Of a stretch of 64,000 nucleotides of DNA, positions 33,264-41,248 are shown in pieces (position 1 is the stretch's first letter; every line of letters begins with the position of its first letter). The notes under the pieces were generated by a model. It had not been told where the DNA came from, ran no database searches, and saw only the letters and a list, made by a program, of their open reading frames with translations. This stretch comes from Ruminococcus difficilis (GTDB taxonomy: Bacteria; Bacillota_A; Clostridia; Oscillospirales; Acutalibacteraceae): the NCBI RefSeq assembly GCF_016680995.1, contig NZ_JAEQMG010000048.1, positions 124,001-188,000 on the forward strand, given 5' to 3'. A program made the position numbers and the translations under genes.

Positions 33264-35855
33264 ATGAAAAAGGCGGTCATCGGTATTCTGGCACATGTCG
33301 ACTCGGGCAAGACGACGCTTTCCGAGGCGATGATGTATGTGTCGGGCAATATCAGAAGACTCGGCAGAGTCGACCACAAGGATTCGTTTCTCGACAATTT
33401 CAAACTGGAACGCGAGCGCGGGATCACGATCTTTTCCAAGCAGGCGATCCTGCGATATGAGGACGCGGAGTTCACCCTGCTCGACACGCCGGGACATGTG
33501 GATTTTTCCGCCGAGACCGAGCGCACTTTGCAGGTGCTCGACTACGCGATCCTGGTCATCAGCGGTACCGACGGCGTGCAGAGCCACACCGTTACCCTGT
33601 GGAAGCTGCTCCACAAATACCATGTTCCCTGCTTTCTGTTCGTCAACAAGATGGATATGCAGGGCGCGTCAAAGGAACGCGTGCTCATCGAGCTGAAAAA
33701 CAAGCTCAGCGACAACTGCGTCGATTTCAGCACGAATTCCGCCGAAGAGCTCTATGAAAACATCGCCCTGTGTGATGAAAACCTGCTGGAAGAATACGAT
33801 CATAACGGCAGGATCAGCGACGCCGCCGTCATCAGTGAGATCGCGAAGGGACATCTCTACCCCTGCTTGTTCGGTTCCGCGCTCAAGCTCGACGGTGTGG
33901 AGGACTTTTTGCGGTTATTGAACCGCTATACCGCGGCGAAGGCTTACGGAAATAAATTTGCCGCGAAGGTATACAAGATCAGCGAGGATAAGCAGGTCGG
34001 CAGGGTCACCCATATGAAAATCACGGGCGGAGAGTTGAAGGTCAGGACGATCCCGCAGGCCACGAAGAATAAAAACGGAGAAAAAGTGAACCAGATCCGC
34101 ATCTATAACGGAGAGAAATTCACGACTGTCGACGCCGCCGAAAGCGGAACCGTTTGCGCGGTGACCGGGATCACCTTTGCGCTGCCCGGAGACGGACTCG
34201 GCGCGGAAAGCGATACCGGACTTCCGGTGCTGGAGCCCGTCCTCACCTATTCTGTCATCCTGCCCGACGGGATCGACGCGCAGACCGCCCTTGCCAAGCT
34301 CCGCCTGCTGGAAGCGGAGGATCCTCAGCTGAACATTTTGTGGGACGAGCACCATAAAGAGATCCGGCTTCGTCTGATGGGCGATATCCAGCTCGAGATC
34401 CTGCAAAGCATCATCGAAGAACGCTTCGGCTTTTCCGTAGGATTCAGTCAGGGCAGTATCATCTATAAAGAAACCATCGCCGAACCCGTGGAGGGTGTCG
34501 GTCACTTTGAACCACTGCGCCACTACGCGGAGGTGCATTTGCTTCTGCAGCCCGCCGAACGCGACAGCGGACTGGTATTCCGCAGTGAATGTCCCGAGGA
34601 TAAGCTCGACAAAAACTGGCAGCGGCTGATCCTCACCCATCTGTATGAAAAGACCCATATCGGCGTGCTGACAGGCTCCCCCATCACCGACATGGAGATC
34701 ATCATCAAATCCGGCAAGGCACATCCCAAACACACCGAGGGCGGCGATTTTCGTCAGGCGACCTACCGCGCGGTACGGCAGGGACTGCGCTCGGCACAAA
34801 GCGTGTTGCTCGAACCGATCTACAGCTTTACGCTGACCGTACCCGCTGAGAATATCGGCAGGGCAATGACGGACATCACACGGATGCACGGCAGCTTTGA
34901 CACACCCGAGACCGACGCCGATACCGCGACGCTCACCGGTACCGCGCCTGTATCTACCATGCGCGATTACGCCAAGGAAGTCATGCAGTACACCCACGGC
35001 AACGGCAGCCTGAGCACCGCGTTGAAAGGGTATGAGCCGTGTCACAACGCCGACGAGGTGATTGCCGCGATCAGCTATGACGCGGACAGCGACGTTGACA
35101 ACACCGCGGACTCAGTGTTCTGCTCTCACGGCGCGGGACACAATGTCAAATGGGACGAAGTGCCCTCTCATATGCACCTGCCGAGTGTGCTCAGCGAAAA
35201 GAAAGACAGCGGCACGGATCCTTCACCGACTAAGGATCTGTCCCGCTTCAAGAACCAAAAAGACATTTTCGCCTCCGACAAGGAGCTGATGCAGATCTTT
35301 GAGCAGACCTACGGTCCCGTGCGCCGAAAGCAATACAGCGAGCCCAAGCGCTACAAGACCGTCGATCCGCAAAAGCAAAAGAAGAAAAAGAATCTTCCCG
35401 CCGACTACAACGGCGTAGAATATGTACTGGTGGATGGCTACAACATCATCCACGCGTGGGATAACCTGCGCGAGATGGTCAACGAGCATATGGACGTCGC
35501 CCGCAACCTGCTCATCAACACCCTGTGTAATTATCAAGGCTACAAAAAATGCGAGCTGATCCTCGTCTTTGACGCCTACAAGATCAAAGGTCACGTGCGC
35601 GAAGTAGAGAAGCACAACAACATCACCATCGTCTATACCAAAGAGGCGGAGACCGCCGACATGTACATCGAGCGCGCCTCCTACAAGCTGGCGAAAAACA
35701 ACCGTGTGCGGGTCGTTACCTCCGACGGCATGGAACAGCTGATCATCCTCGGCAACGGCGCGATACGGGTATCGGCGCGGGAATTTCGCGAGGAGATCGA
35801 TGCGGCGGAAAAAGAAATCAGGGCGATCATCGACAGCGATACACCCCGAAAATAA
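33264..35855 (+). CDS. TetM/EF-G-like ribosomal GTPase fused to a Rae1/YacP-type NYN nuclease
   Basis: An 863-residue fusion. Residues 1-640 are a translational GTPase of the tetracycline-protection group: G1 AHVDSGKT (10-17), G2 RGIT (52-55), G3 DTPGH (74-78), G4 NKMD (128-131), then EF-G-like domains II-V. The domain IV tip reads APVST, close to TetM's SPVST loop that reaches the decoding centre. A charged linker (about 640-715) leads to an NYN domain (720-860) very like YacP/Rae1: LVDGYNIIHAW, LVFDAYK, KEAETADMYIE, VVTSDGMEQ and the end RVSAREFREEI. Its acidic residues Asp724, Asp770, Asp799 and Asp821 are all kept. Rae1 cuts mRNA in the ribosomal A site. A ribosome-targeted nuclease is therefore inferred. 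ATG 33264 matches the TetM start; its ribosome site is weak. Confidence 0.9.
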   Translation: MKKAVIGILAHVDSGKTTLSEAMMYVSGNIRRLGRVDHKDSFLDNFKLERERGITIFSKQAILRYEDAEFTLLDTPGHVDFSAETERTLQVLDYAILVISGTDGVQSHTVTLWKLLHKYHVPCFLFVNKMDMQGASKERVLIELKNKLSDNCVDFSTNSAEELYENIALCDENLLEEYDHNGRISDAAVISEIAKGHLYPCLFGSALKLDGVEDFLRLLNRYTAAKAYGNKFAAKVYKISEDKQVGRVTHMKITGGELKVRTIPQATKNKNGEKVNQIRIYNGEKFTTVDAAESGTVCAVTGITFALPGDGLGAESDTGLPVLEPVLTYSVILPDGIDAQTALAKLRLLEAEDPQLNILWDEHHKEIRLRLMGDIQLEILQSIIEERFGFSVGFSQGSIIYKETIAEPVEGVGHFEPLRHYAEVHLLLQPAERDSGLVFRSECPEDKLDKNWQRLILTHLYEKTHIGVLTGSPITDMEIIIKSGKAHPKHTEGGDFRQATYRAVRQGLRSAQSVLLEPIYSFTLTVPAENIGRAMTDITRMHGSFDTPETDADTATLTGTAPVSTMRDYAKEVMQYTHGNGSLSTALKGYEPCHNADEVIAAISYDADSDVDNTADSVFCSHGAGHNVKWDEVPSHMHLPSVLSEKKDSGTDPSPTKDLSRFKNQKDIFASDKELMQIFEQTYGPVRRKQYSEPKRYKTVDPQKQKKKKNLPADYNGVEYVLVDGYNIIHAWDNLREMVNEHMDVARNLLINTLCNYQGYKKCELILVFDAYKIKGHVREVEKHNNITIVYTKEAETADMYIERASYKLAKNNRVRVVTSDGMEQLIILGNGAIRVSAREFREEIDAAEKEIRAIIDSDTPRK

Positions 35856-35892
35856 ATGTCTTTTTTCTATTGAAAACCGGTATAAAACAAAA

Positions 35893-35940
35893 ACCGTGGA
35901 TTTGAGGACAAACGCCCTTCAAATTCACGGTAGTTTTTTG
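35893..35940. terminator. Bidirectional terminator
   Basis: ACCGTGGATTTGA pairs with TCAAATTCACGGT. The plus-strand tail is AGTTTTTTG after the GTPase-nuclease gene; the minus-strand tail is TTTTTGTTTTA after the lipoprotein gene. Confidence 0.9.
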
Positions 35941-35941
35941 A

Positions 35942-36406
35942 TTATTTAATGCCGATGCCGGCTCTGTAATCCTTCTTCATCGCTTCGGCATCGGAAGAGA
36001 TGATCATGGAGACATAGTTGTCGTCAGCATCCACGGAGCACTTCTCTACGATAGCGTACTGCTCGGGATTGTAGTTCTTGGTCTCGTTCAGCTTGGATTC
36101 CAGGCGCTTGTTCAGCGCGTCCTCCACACGCTTTGCCGCGTCGGCGTCCTTCGCCTTGACCAGAACGATCTCTTCCTGATTGACGCCGGTCTTGTTGACG
36201 CCGCCGGCGGATTCTTCCACATCCTCCGACTTGATACCGTAACGGCTCAGATCATCCGCGCTCTTGTACTCTAACATATCGGTGATGTTGTAATCAGTCT
36301 TGAGCTTCTCAAAAATCTCGGAAAGCGGTTTTGCCGCCCGTCCGCAGGCGCAGAGTGTTACAGCCAGTACGGTGATCACTGCGATCACACAAAGAAATCT
36401 TTTCAT
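35942..36406 (-). CDS. DUF4358 lipoprotein, paralogue 1
   Basis: A 154-residue lipoprotein. The signal peptide (MKRFLCVIAVITVLAVT) ends in a lipobox with Cys21 as the likely lipid site. The mature domain shows the DUF4358 order: a short alpha segment, NQEEIVLVKAKDADAAKRVEDAL, then NYNPEQYAIVEKCSV and YVSMIISSDAEAM. The fold is a small alpha/beta domain of unknown function at the outer membrane surface of the cell. A close paralogue of the same length lies at 39344-39808. The ATG at 36406 has GGAGG upstream; the longer in-frame start would bury the signal peptide in repeat-derived sequence. Confidence 0.82.
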   Translation of the reverse strand: MKRFLCVIAVITVLAVTLCACGRAAKPLSEIFEKLKTDYNITDMLEYKSADDLSRYGIKSEDVEESAGGVNKTGVNQEEIVLVKAKDADAAKRVEDALNKRLESKLNETKNYNPEQYAIVEKCSVDADDNYVSMIISSDAEAMKKDYRAGIGIK

Positions 36407-36430
36407 TTTTGACCTCCGTTCTATATTCAG

Positions 36431-36540
36431 TTGAGATTGCCACAGCTTGCAAAACAAGTTTTCCGCTTCGCAATGACAATGATATCCGGTTGAGATTGCC
36501 ACAGCTTGTAAATCAAGTTTTATCGCCTCGCAATGGCAAT
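36431..36540. repeat. Tandem TGAGATTGCCAC/CGCAATGAC elements, copies C4 and C5
   Basis: Two side-by-side copies (36431-36480 and 36490-36540), each TTGAGATTGCCACAGCTTG ... TCGCAATG(A/G)CAATGATAT with an AACTTG/CAAGTT-like hairpin. They fill the gap between the GDSL and DUF4358 genes. Confidence 0.85.
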
Positions 36541-36544
36541 GATA

Positions 36545-37303
36545 TTACGCGTTCTTCTTCAGATAATCCACCCACATCTGGCAGGAGGTGTCGTTGAAGT
36601 GAAGACCCATGTTATCGGGATCGCTGCACAGCTCCTTCGGCAGATTGCCCTTATCATCCGCGAGAGCGGAATATACATCTAAATAATGATAGCCCTTTTC
36701 GTCGCAATACGCCTTCAGCTTACCGTTGAATTCCTTGACCAGCGTGTTGTTGAAGGTCTCGAGCTGTGCCGATTCGATCATCGGGGTGACAGACTGCAAA
36801 TAGATATGCGCGTCGGGAGACTTTTCAAGGATCTTCGCCACGACCTGCTTACAGCTGTTCATCGCGCCGTCGGTACCGTACAAGCCGATATCATTCATGC
36901 CCAGCATGATGAAGACGTTCTTTTTACCGGTGATCTCTACACAATCCTCGACCAGATGATTGGCGCCCTCATAGTAGGGATGAACCGCCTCGGGATTGTC
37001 GAGCGCCCACAGCGCATTGGTGTATCCCAGACTGCCGGCACAGTAGAACGAAGCCTTGCCCAGCGCCTCGGGATGCTCCTGACAGTAATAGTCGAGCTTC
37101 AAGGTAACGCTGTCGCCGACAAACACCGCGTTATCGAACCACTCCGCGCTCTTGGGAGAGGTCGTATCATAACCGGAGTCGGTCGCCGCCACGGCGGTCT
37201 CAGGCTGGACCTCGGTAGGCGCGCTTTTCTCGCTTTTACAGCCGGTGAGAAGCACAGCCGTACATAAAAGCAGTGTCAAAACAATTGCAAAAAACTTTTT
37301 CAT
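36545..37303 (-). CDS. SGNH/GDSL hydrolase lipoprotein
   Basis: A 252-residue lipoprotein: signal peptide with Cys22 after LLTG, a 30-residue linker, then an SGNH hydrolase. Block I is AVFVGDSVT with the nucleophile Ser, an oxyanion Gly falls in SLGYTN, block III is MLGMNDIGLYG with Asn, and the terminal LHFNDTSC supplies His. These enzymes deacylate esters, often on polysaccharides or peptidoglycan. It is exported and anchored outside. It lies upstream of the DUF4358 lipoprotein in the same direction, separated by two repeat elements, so co-transcription is possible. Confidence 0.88.
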   Translation of the reverse strand: MKKFFAIVLTLLLCTAVLLTGCKSEKSAPTEVQPETAVAATDSGYDTTSPKSAEWFDNAVFVGDSVTLKLDYYCQEHPEALGKASFYCAGSLGYTNALWALDNPEAVHPYYEGANHLVEDCVEITGKKNVFIMLGMNDIGLYGTDGAMNSCKQVVAKILEKSPDAHIYLQSVTPMIESAQLETFNNTLVKEFNGKLKAYCDEKGYHYLDVYSALADDKGNLPKELCSDPDNMGLHFNDTSCQMWVDYLKKNA

Positions 37304-37459
37304 CGGGAATCATCATCTCCACAAGTATCCAAAAATCTGAAATTTGACAAACTTCTACATGATGTGGAAAAAGTATAGCACACGAATTTCCCGATATATT
37401 TCTAATAAAGAATAATAGTGGTGCTATATCCCAATAATTTTTAAATGATTTTGCACGGA

Positions 37460-38389
37460 TTATTGTTCACCCTGCTGTACCTGATTATCCGCAAAGCTTT
37501 TGTTGATATAATTCAATACACGTTTTTTATCAGCGCTCCACTGCGGCGCGATCAGATGTTTTTTATCACCGTCACCCGTCAGCCGATAGATCACGACATG
37601 TTTGGGCACGTCGCGGATACAACGACACAAAATGCGCGCGTATTCCTCGAGCGTGAGGGTTTGGAACAGTCCGCGGCGATAGTCGGCGGCAAGGTCGGTG
37701 CCCTCGAGCACATGCAGCAGCTGGAGCTTGACGCCGTCGGTCACTCGACCGACATACTTGACGGTCTCGAGCATCATTTCCTCCGTTTCACCGGGCAGAC
37801 CGAGGATCACATGGGTGACCACCTCAATCCCCGCCTGATGAAGCGCCTTGACCGCCTCATCATAAACAGAAAGCGGATAGCCGCGGCGGATATAGGCGGC
37901 GGTACTCTCATGGATCGTCTGCAATCCCAGTTCCACGGTCACGGGCTTTTTGCGGTTGATCTCCCGCAGCAGCTCGATCACCTCGGGCGGCAGGCAGTCG
38001 GGTCGTGTGCCGATCGAAAGCCCCACGATATCATCGGACGCGATCGCCGCTTCATACAACGCCCGCAGTTTTTTGACAGGCGCGTAAGTATTGGTGAACG
38101 GCTGAAAATACGCGATATACAGATTGTCGCGGGTCTTGGAGCGCACCCTGTGCTTGGCTTCTTCGAGCTGTTCGCCGACAGACAGCCCCGCAGATGAAGC
38201 GAATTCACCCGATCCGCCCGCACTGCAAAAGATACAGCCTCTCTCCCCGATCGTGCCGTCACGGTTGGGACAGGTCATCCCGCCGCTGATGGCGAGACGA
38301 TACACCTTTTTGCCGTATTTTCGTTTATAATATTCGTTTAAAGAATAATAGCGTTTGGGGTTATCGTGTTGCCTCGGAGAATGGTTCAT
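37460..38389 (-). CDS. TIGR01212-family radical SAM protein (YhcC-like)
   Basis: A 309-residue radical SAM protein of the YhcC family. It opens RYYSLNEYYKRKYGKKVYRL, followed by a cluster motif in the unusual spaced form typical of this family (GMTCPNRDGTIGERGCIFC). Further on are FQPFTNTYAP, SIGTRPDC, VELGLQTIHE and ILGLPGET, all family landmarks. The function is not established in the literature I can recall. The start overlaps the stop of the alpha/beta hydrolase gene by four bases (ATGA), so the two are co-translated. Confidence 0.92.
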   Translation of the reverse strand: MNHSPRQHDNPKRYYSLNEYYKRKYGKKVYRLAISGGMTCPNRDGTIGERGCIFCSAGGSGEFASSAGLSVGEQLEEAKHRVRSKTRDNLYIAYFQPFTNTYAPVKKLRALYEAAIASDDIVGLSIGTRPDCLPPEVIELLREINRKKPVTVELGLQTIHESTAAYIRRGYPLSVYDEAVKALHQAGIEVVTHVILGLPGETEEMMLETVKYVGRVTDGVKLQLLHVLEGTDLAADYRRGLFQTLTLEEYARILCRCIRDVPKHVVIYRLTGDGDKKHLIAPQWSADKKRVLNYINKSFADNQVQQGEQ

Positions 38390-39177
38390 GGCTGATGATA
38401 GAAGTCGAGCAAACGCTGTTTATAATCGGGAGCTTCATCAAAGACGCAGTGCCCGTATTCATCGCTGTACATATATAATGACGCGTTGAGTGCCTCGGCG
38501 ATCCGACGAGACTGCGACGGCGGGAGCACCTTGTCGCCCTCTGAGCCGATCACCAGAACGGGACATTTGATCTTGTGTAATTCACCCGTGATATCAAAAT
38601 CATCGAGCGCCTGCGTCTGCAAAATAAATCGCCTGATATCATAATCCGTCATCCCGTCGTTCATATGGAGCAGCACATCCTTATACTTGCCGATGGTGTT
38701 TTCGGAATACAGCGTGTCGATCAGCTCAGCGGTCAAGGCGGTCAGATCACCGCTTTGCGCAAGTGTGATCCAGCGTTTTGTATCCTCTCTCCCCCGATCA
38801 TCCATCTTGGCGGCGGTGGAACCGAGCACCATTTTATGCACCAGCTCGGGATGATCGACAGCGATACACATCGCCATCATACCGCCCTGTGACGCGCCGA
38901 AGATATCCGCGTCGGCTATCCCGAGCGTTTGCATGACGGCGGCGGTATCGGACGCCATTTGCCTGACAGAATAATCGTCGGGCATATTGCGGCGGCGGTC
39001 AAAGGCATAGACGGTGTATTCTTCACCGAAAGCTCTGTAAGCCGCGCTGACCGCCATTGCCGAAAGCATCAGACTGCGGGTCGAGACGCCGGGCAAAATA
39101 ACAAACGCCCTCTCTCCGCTGCCAAAGGAAAAATATTCCATTTCAATACCGTTGACACAAACGAAATCTGTTTTCAT
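38386..39177 (-). CDS. Alpha/beta hydrolase
   Basis: A 263-residue cytosolic alpha/beta hydrolase. The nucleophile elbow is FGASQGGMM, the acid lies in VIGSEGDKVLP and the histidine in DEYGHCVFDEAPDY; VILPGVSTRS forms the oxyanion region. No signal peptide. The ATG at 39177 (MKTDFVCVNG) follows AGGTGAT and agrees with the domain start; the longer frame to 39219 is not supported. It has a strong promoter and is the first gene of a two-gene unit with the YhcC-like gene. The substrate is unknown. Confidence 0.88.
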   Translation of the reverse strand: MKTDFVCVNGIEMEYFSFGSGERAFVILPGVSTRSLMLSAMAVSAAYRAFGEEYTVYAFDRRRNMPDDYSVRQMASDTAAVMQTLGIADADIFGASQGGMMAMCIAVDHPELVHKMVLGSTAAKMDDRGREDTKRWITLAQSGDLTALTAELIDTLYSENTIGKYKDVLLHMNDGMTDYDIRRFILQTQALDDFDITGELHKIKCPVLVIGSEGDKVLPPSQSRRIAEALNASLYMYSDEYGHCVFDEAPDYKQRLLDFYHQP

Positions 39178-39207
39178 CAGATCACCTGATTCCCATAAAC
39201 TGAGATT

Positions 39208-39236
39208 AGTATACCACACGCAGTTAAAAATCTCAA
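39208..39236 (-). promoter_or_regulatory. Sigma-A promoter of the alpha/beta hydrolase unit
   Basis: Minus strand: TTGAGA (39236-39231), 17-bp spacer, TATACT (39213-39208), divergent from the next promoter. Confidence 0.8.
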
Positions 39237-39284
39237 CAACATCCCTGTTTTTTACGTATCAATATTACAATGCTGACACGTCCG

Positions 39285-39313
39285 TTGATTTTTTCATCGG
39301 GATGCGGTATAAT
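39285..39313 (+). promoter_or_regulatory. Sigma-A promoter of DUF4358 paralogue 2
   Basis: TTGATT at 39285-39290, 17-bp spacer, TATAAT at 39308-39313; ATG 31 nt downstream. Confidence 0.85.
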
Positions 39314-39343
39314 AGCACAAACAAAACGAAAGAAGGAACCGAA

Positions 39344-39808
39344 ATGAAAAGAGTATTTACCATCATTATCGCGGCCGTTCTGGCGCTGGCGATGCTCACC
39401 GCTTGCGGCGCGAAGAACGTCGACCTCAAGAAGGTACTGGATGACATCAACAGCAAATACGATCTGAGCACATTGACCGCGGTAGACAATGTTGAGAACC
39501 TCAAGCGCTACTACACCATTCCGCCCGAGGACGTCAAGCAGTTCGCAGCGGAGTTCACCAAAGCGGCATCCGAGGGCTACACCGAAGTAATCCTCATCGA
39601 AGCCGTCGACGCGGATGCAGCGGGTCGTATCAAGACGCAGCTCGACAGCCGCCTGCGTTCTCAGCTCAGCGACGCAAAAAGCTATAACGCCGAGCAGGTC
39701 AGCATGATCGAGGCTTGTTCTCCCAAGGATAACGGCAATTTCGTCTGGCTGGTGATCAGCGATAAACAGGCGGACATCAACGCCGATATCGAAAAAGCAT
39801 TGAAATAA
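39344..39808 (+). CDS. DUF4358 lipoprotein, paralogue 2
   Basis: A 154-residue lipoprotein, the same length as paralogue 1. Signal peptide MKRVFTIIIAAVLALAM, lipobox LTAC with Cys21. The domain keeps TEVILIEAVDADAAGRI, SYNAEQVSMIEACS and NFVWLVISDKQ, aligned with the matching parts of the first copy. It is single, with its own promoter and terminator, and is encoded on the opposite strand 3 kb away. The ATG at 39344 has GAAGGAA upstream; the earlier in-frame start at 39152 lies before the promoter and is ruled out. Confidence 0.82.
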   Translation: MKRVFTIIIAAVLALAMLTACGAKNVDLKKVLDDINSKYDLSTLTAVDNVENLKRYYTIPPEDVKQFAAEFTKAASEGYTEVILIEAVDADAAGRIKTQLDSRLRSQLSDAKSYNAEQVSMIEACSPKDNGNFVWLVISDKQADINADIEKALK

Positions 39809-39821
39809 GCGCATAAGCAAA

Positions 39822-39852
39822 ACGGTCGTCCGAGAGGGCGACCGTATTTAAT
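39822..39852 (+). terminator. Terminator of DUF4358 paralogue 2
   Basis: ACGGTCG pairs with CGACCGT, followed by ATTTAATT; the U-run is imperfect. Confidence 0.6.
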
Positions 39853-40042
39853 TAGAAATGAGAAATGAGGAATTGGCGTGATATTATAGCTTTCATCTTT
39901 ATCACTTCCATTGTGCTGAATCTATATTCTCTTGGTGTCTTCAAAAAAGAATCTATCGTCAGCAAAAGGGGATGATAATGCTGCGCCGCAGCAGATGTTT
40001 TCCTTTGTTCACTCCTCACTCCTAACTCCTCACTCCTCACTA
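39849..40042. repeat. Heptamer-ended inverted element, copy D3
   Basis: The left end has ATGAGAA and ATGAGGA units. The right end has inverse units (TCCTCAC, TCCTAAC and others, five in a row). The centre of about 110 bp is non-coding. It lies between the lipoprotein and hup terminators. Confidence 0.7.
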
Positions 40043-40044
40043 AC

Positions 40045-40078
40045 AAAAGGAAAGAGCTGACAGTTGCCTGTCAGCTCT
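40045..40078 (-). terminator. Terminator after hup
   Basis: Minus strand AGAGCTGACAG pairs with CTGTCAGCTCT over four bases, followed by TTCCTTTTG. Confidence 0.85.
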
Positions 40079-40094
40079 GCTTATCTGTATCAAA

Positions 40095-40370
40095 TTACTT
40101 GTTTACAGCGTCCTTGAAAGCCTTGCCGGCCTTGAAAGCGGGAACCTTGGAAGCAGGGATCTCGATCTTAGCGTTAGTTCTGGGATCAACGCCGGTACGA
40201 GCATTTCTCTCTCTTCTCTCGAAAGTACCGAAGCCAACGATCTGGATCTTGTCACCGGCAGCGATGGTGTCAACGATGGTGTCGAAGGTAGCGGCTACAG
40301 CAGCCTCAGCGTCCTTCTTGGAAATAGCAGCCTTTTCAGCTACAACTGCGATGAGTTCTGACTTTTTCAT
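40095..40370 (-). CDS. hup: HU family DNA-binding protein
   Basis: A 91-residue histone-like protein, full length for HU. Helical dimer core [22 protein letters not shown], then the beta-arm hallmark [19 protein letters not shown], in which the usual R-N-P-x-T is V-D-P-R-T, then [14 protein letters not shown]. It bends DNA without sequence specificity. Codon use is strongly biased (GTA, CTT, GCT), as in gap, consistent with high expression. The ATG at 40370 has GGAGG eight bases upstream. It follows mazG in the conserved spoVB-mazG-hup order. Confidence 0.97.
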   Translation of the reverse strand: MKKSELIAVVAEKAAISKKDAEAAVAATFDTIVDTIAAGDKIQIVGFGTFERRERNARTGVDPRTNAKIEIPASKVPAFKAGKAFKDAVNK

Positions 40371-40399
40371 TTTAGTATCCTCCAATTAATCTTTTTTTG

Positions 40400-40413
40400 C
40401 GAAATGTTTCGCT
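40400..40413. other. Palindrome between mazG and hup
   Basis: GCGAAATGTTTCGC, a 14-bp hairpin or operator-like sequence in the 49-bp gap. Confidence 0.45.
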
Positions 40414-40419
40414 TGTTAT

Positions 40420-41205
40420 TTATTTAATTTCTTCCCAGAGGGAATCGATTAACGAATCCGGTGCGTTTTTCATATCGATGCCGCGCTGTTTTGCGAGCGC
40501 CTCCACTGCGCGAAAACGCTTGGCGAATTTATCGGTCGAGCGAGTGAGCGCCTGTTCCGCGTCCACACCGGCAAACCGCGCGATGTTGACGACAGAGAAA
40601 AGCAGATCTCCCAACTCTTCTTCGATCTTCGCTTGATCGCCGCTGTCGATCGCCGCGAACAGCTCACGCTGCTCCTCCGGCACCTTGGCGGCGGCTTCTT
40701 CGGCAGAACGGAAGTCCATACCCGACTTGGCGGAGCGCTTCTGCACCTTTTGGGCACGCATGAGCGCCGGCAGGGATCGCGCTACGTCGTCGACAGAATC
40801 GGCATTGCTCTTCTGCGACTTGGTCTGCATCTTGATGGCGTCCCAGTTTTTGAGCACCTCTTGAGGGGTATCGGCTTCGATATTACCGAAAACATGGGGA
40901 TGACGGATGATCAGCTTCTGGCACACATCGTTACAGACGTCGTTAAAATCGAACCGTCCCGCTTCTTCCTCCATCAGTGAATGGAAGATCACCTGCATCA
41001 GCACATCGCCGAGCTCCTCTTTGAGCAGGGGCGAATCGCCCTTGTCGATCGCCTCGACCGCCTCATAGGTCTCTTCGATGAAATTCTGGCGGATGCTCTC
41101 ATGCGTCTGCACCCTGTCCCAGGGGCATCCGTCGGGAGCACGCAGGATCCGCATGATGTGGATCAGATCATTGATATCATATGTATCCTTGTACTGAAAA
41201 TCCAT
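40420..41205 (-). CDS. mazG: Nucleoside triphosphate pyrophosphohydrolase MazG
   Basis: A 261-residue house-cleaning enzyme that hydrolyses (d)NTPs to monophosphates. Two MazG modules are present: CPWDRVQTHESIRQNFIEE with EELGDVLMQVIFHS in the first, and EEELGDLLFSVVNIAR in the second, each with the E-x-x-E-x-x-D metal site. The motif K-V-Q-K-R-S-A-K-S-G-M-D-F joins them, as in the clostridial and enteric proteins. It lies between spoVB and hup, a conserved sporulation-linked neighbourhood. Confidence 0.95.
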   Translation of the reverse strand: MDFQYKDTYDINDLIHIMRILRAPDGCPWDRVQTHESIRQNFIEETYEAVEAIDKGDSPLLKEELGDVLMQVIFHSLMEEEAGRFDFNDVCNDVCQKLIIRHPHVFGNIEADTPQEVLKNWDAIKMQTKSQKSNADSVDDVARSLPALMRAQKVQKRSAKSGMDFRSAEEAAAKVPEEQRELFAAIDSGDQAKIEEELGDLLFSVVNIARFAGVDAEQALTRSTDKFAKRFRAVEALAKQRGIDMKNAPDSLIDSLWEEIK

Positions 41206-41248
41206 AGTCTCTCCAAAAAGCGGCAGAAAACCGCTTGTATTCTATATA

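Noticed and set aside
33915..35045. A 376-residue open frame antisense to the GTPase-nuclease gene
   Set aside because: Shadow of a real gene; no start signals and no family resemblance.
33264..35855. An acquired tetracycline resistance gene on a mobile element
   Set aside because: No transposase, integrase or leader-peptide attenuator nearby; base composition matches the neighbours; the nuclease fusion points to a resident gene.
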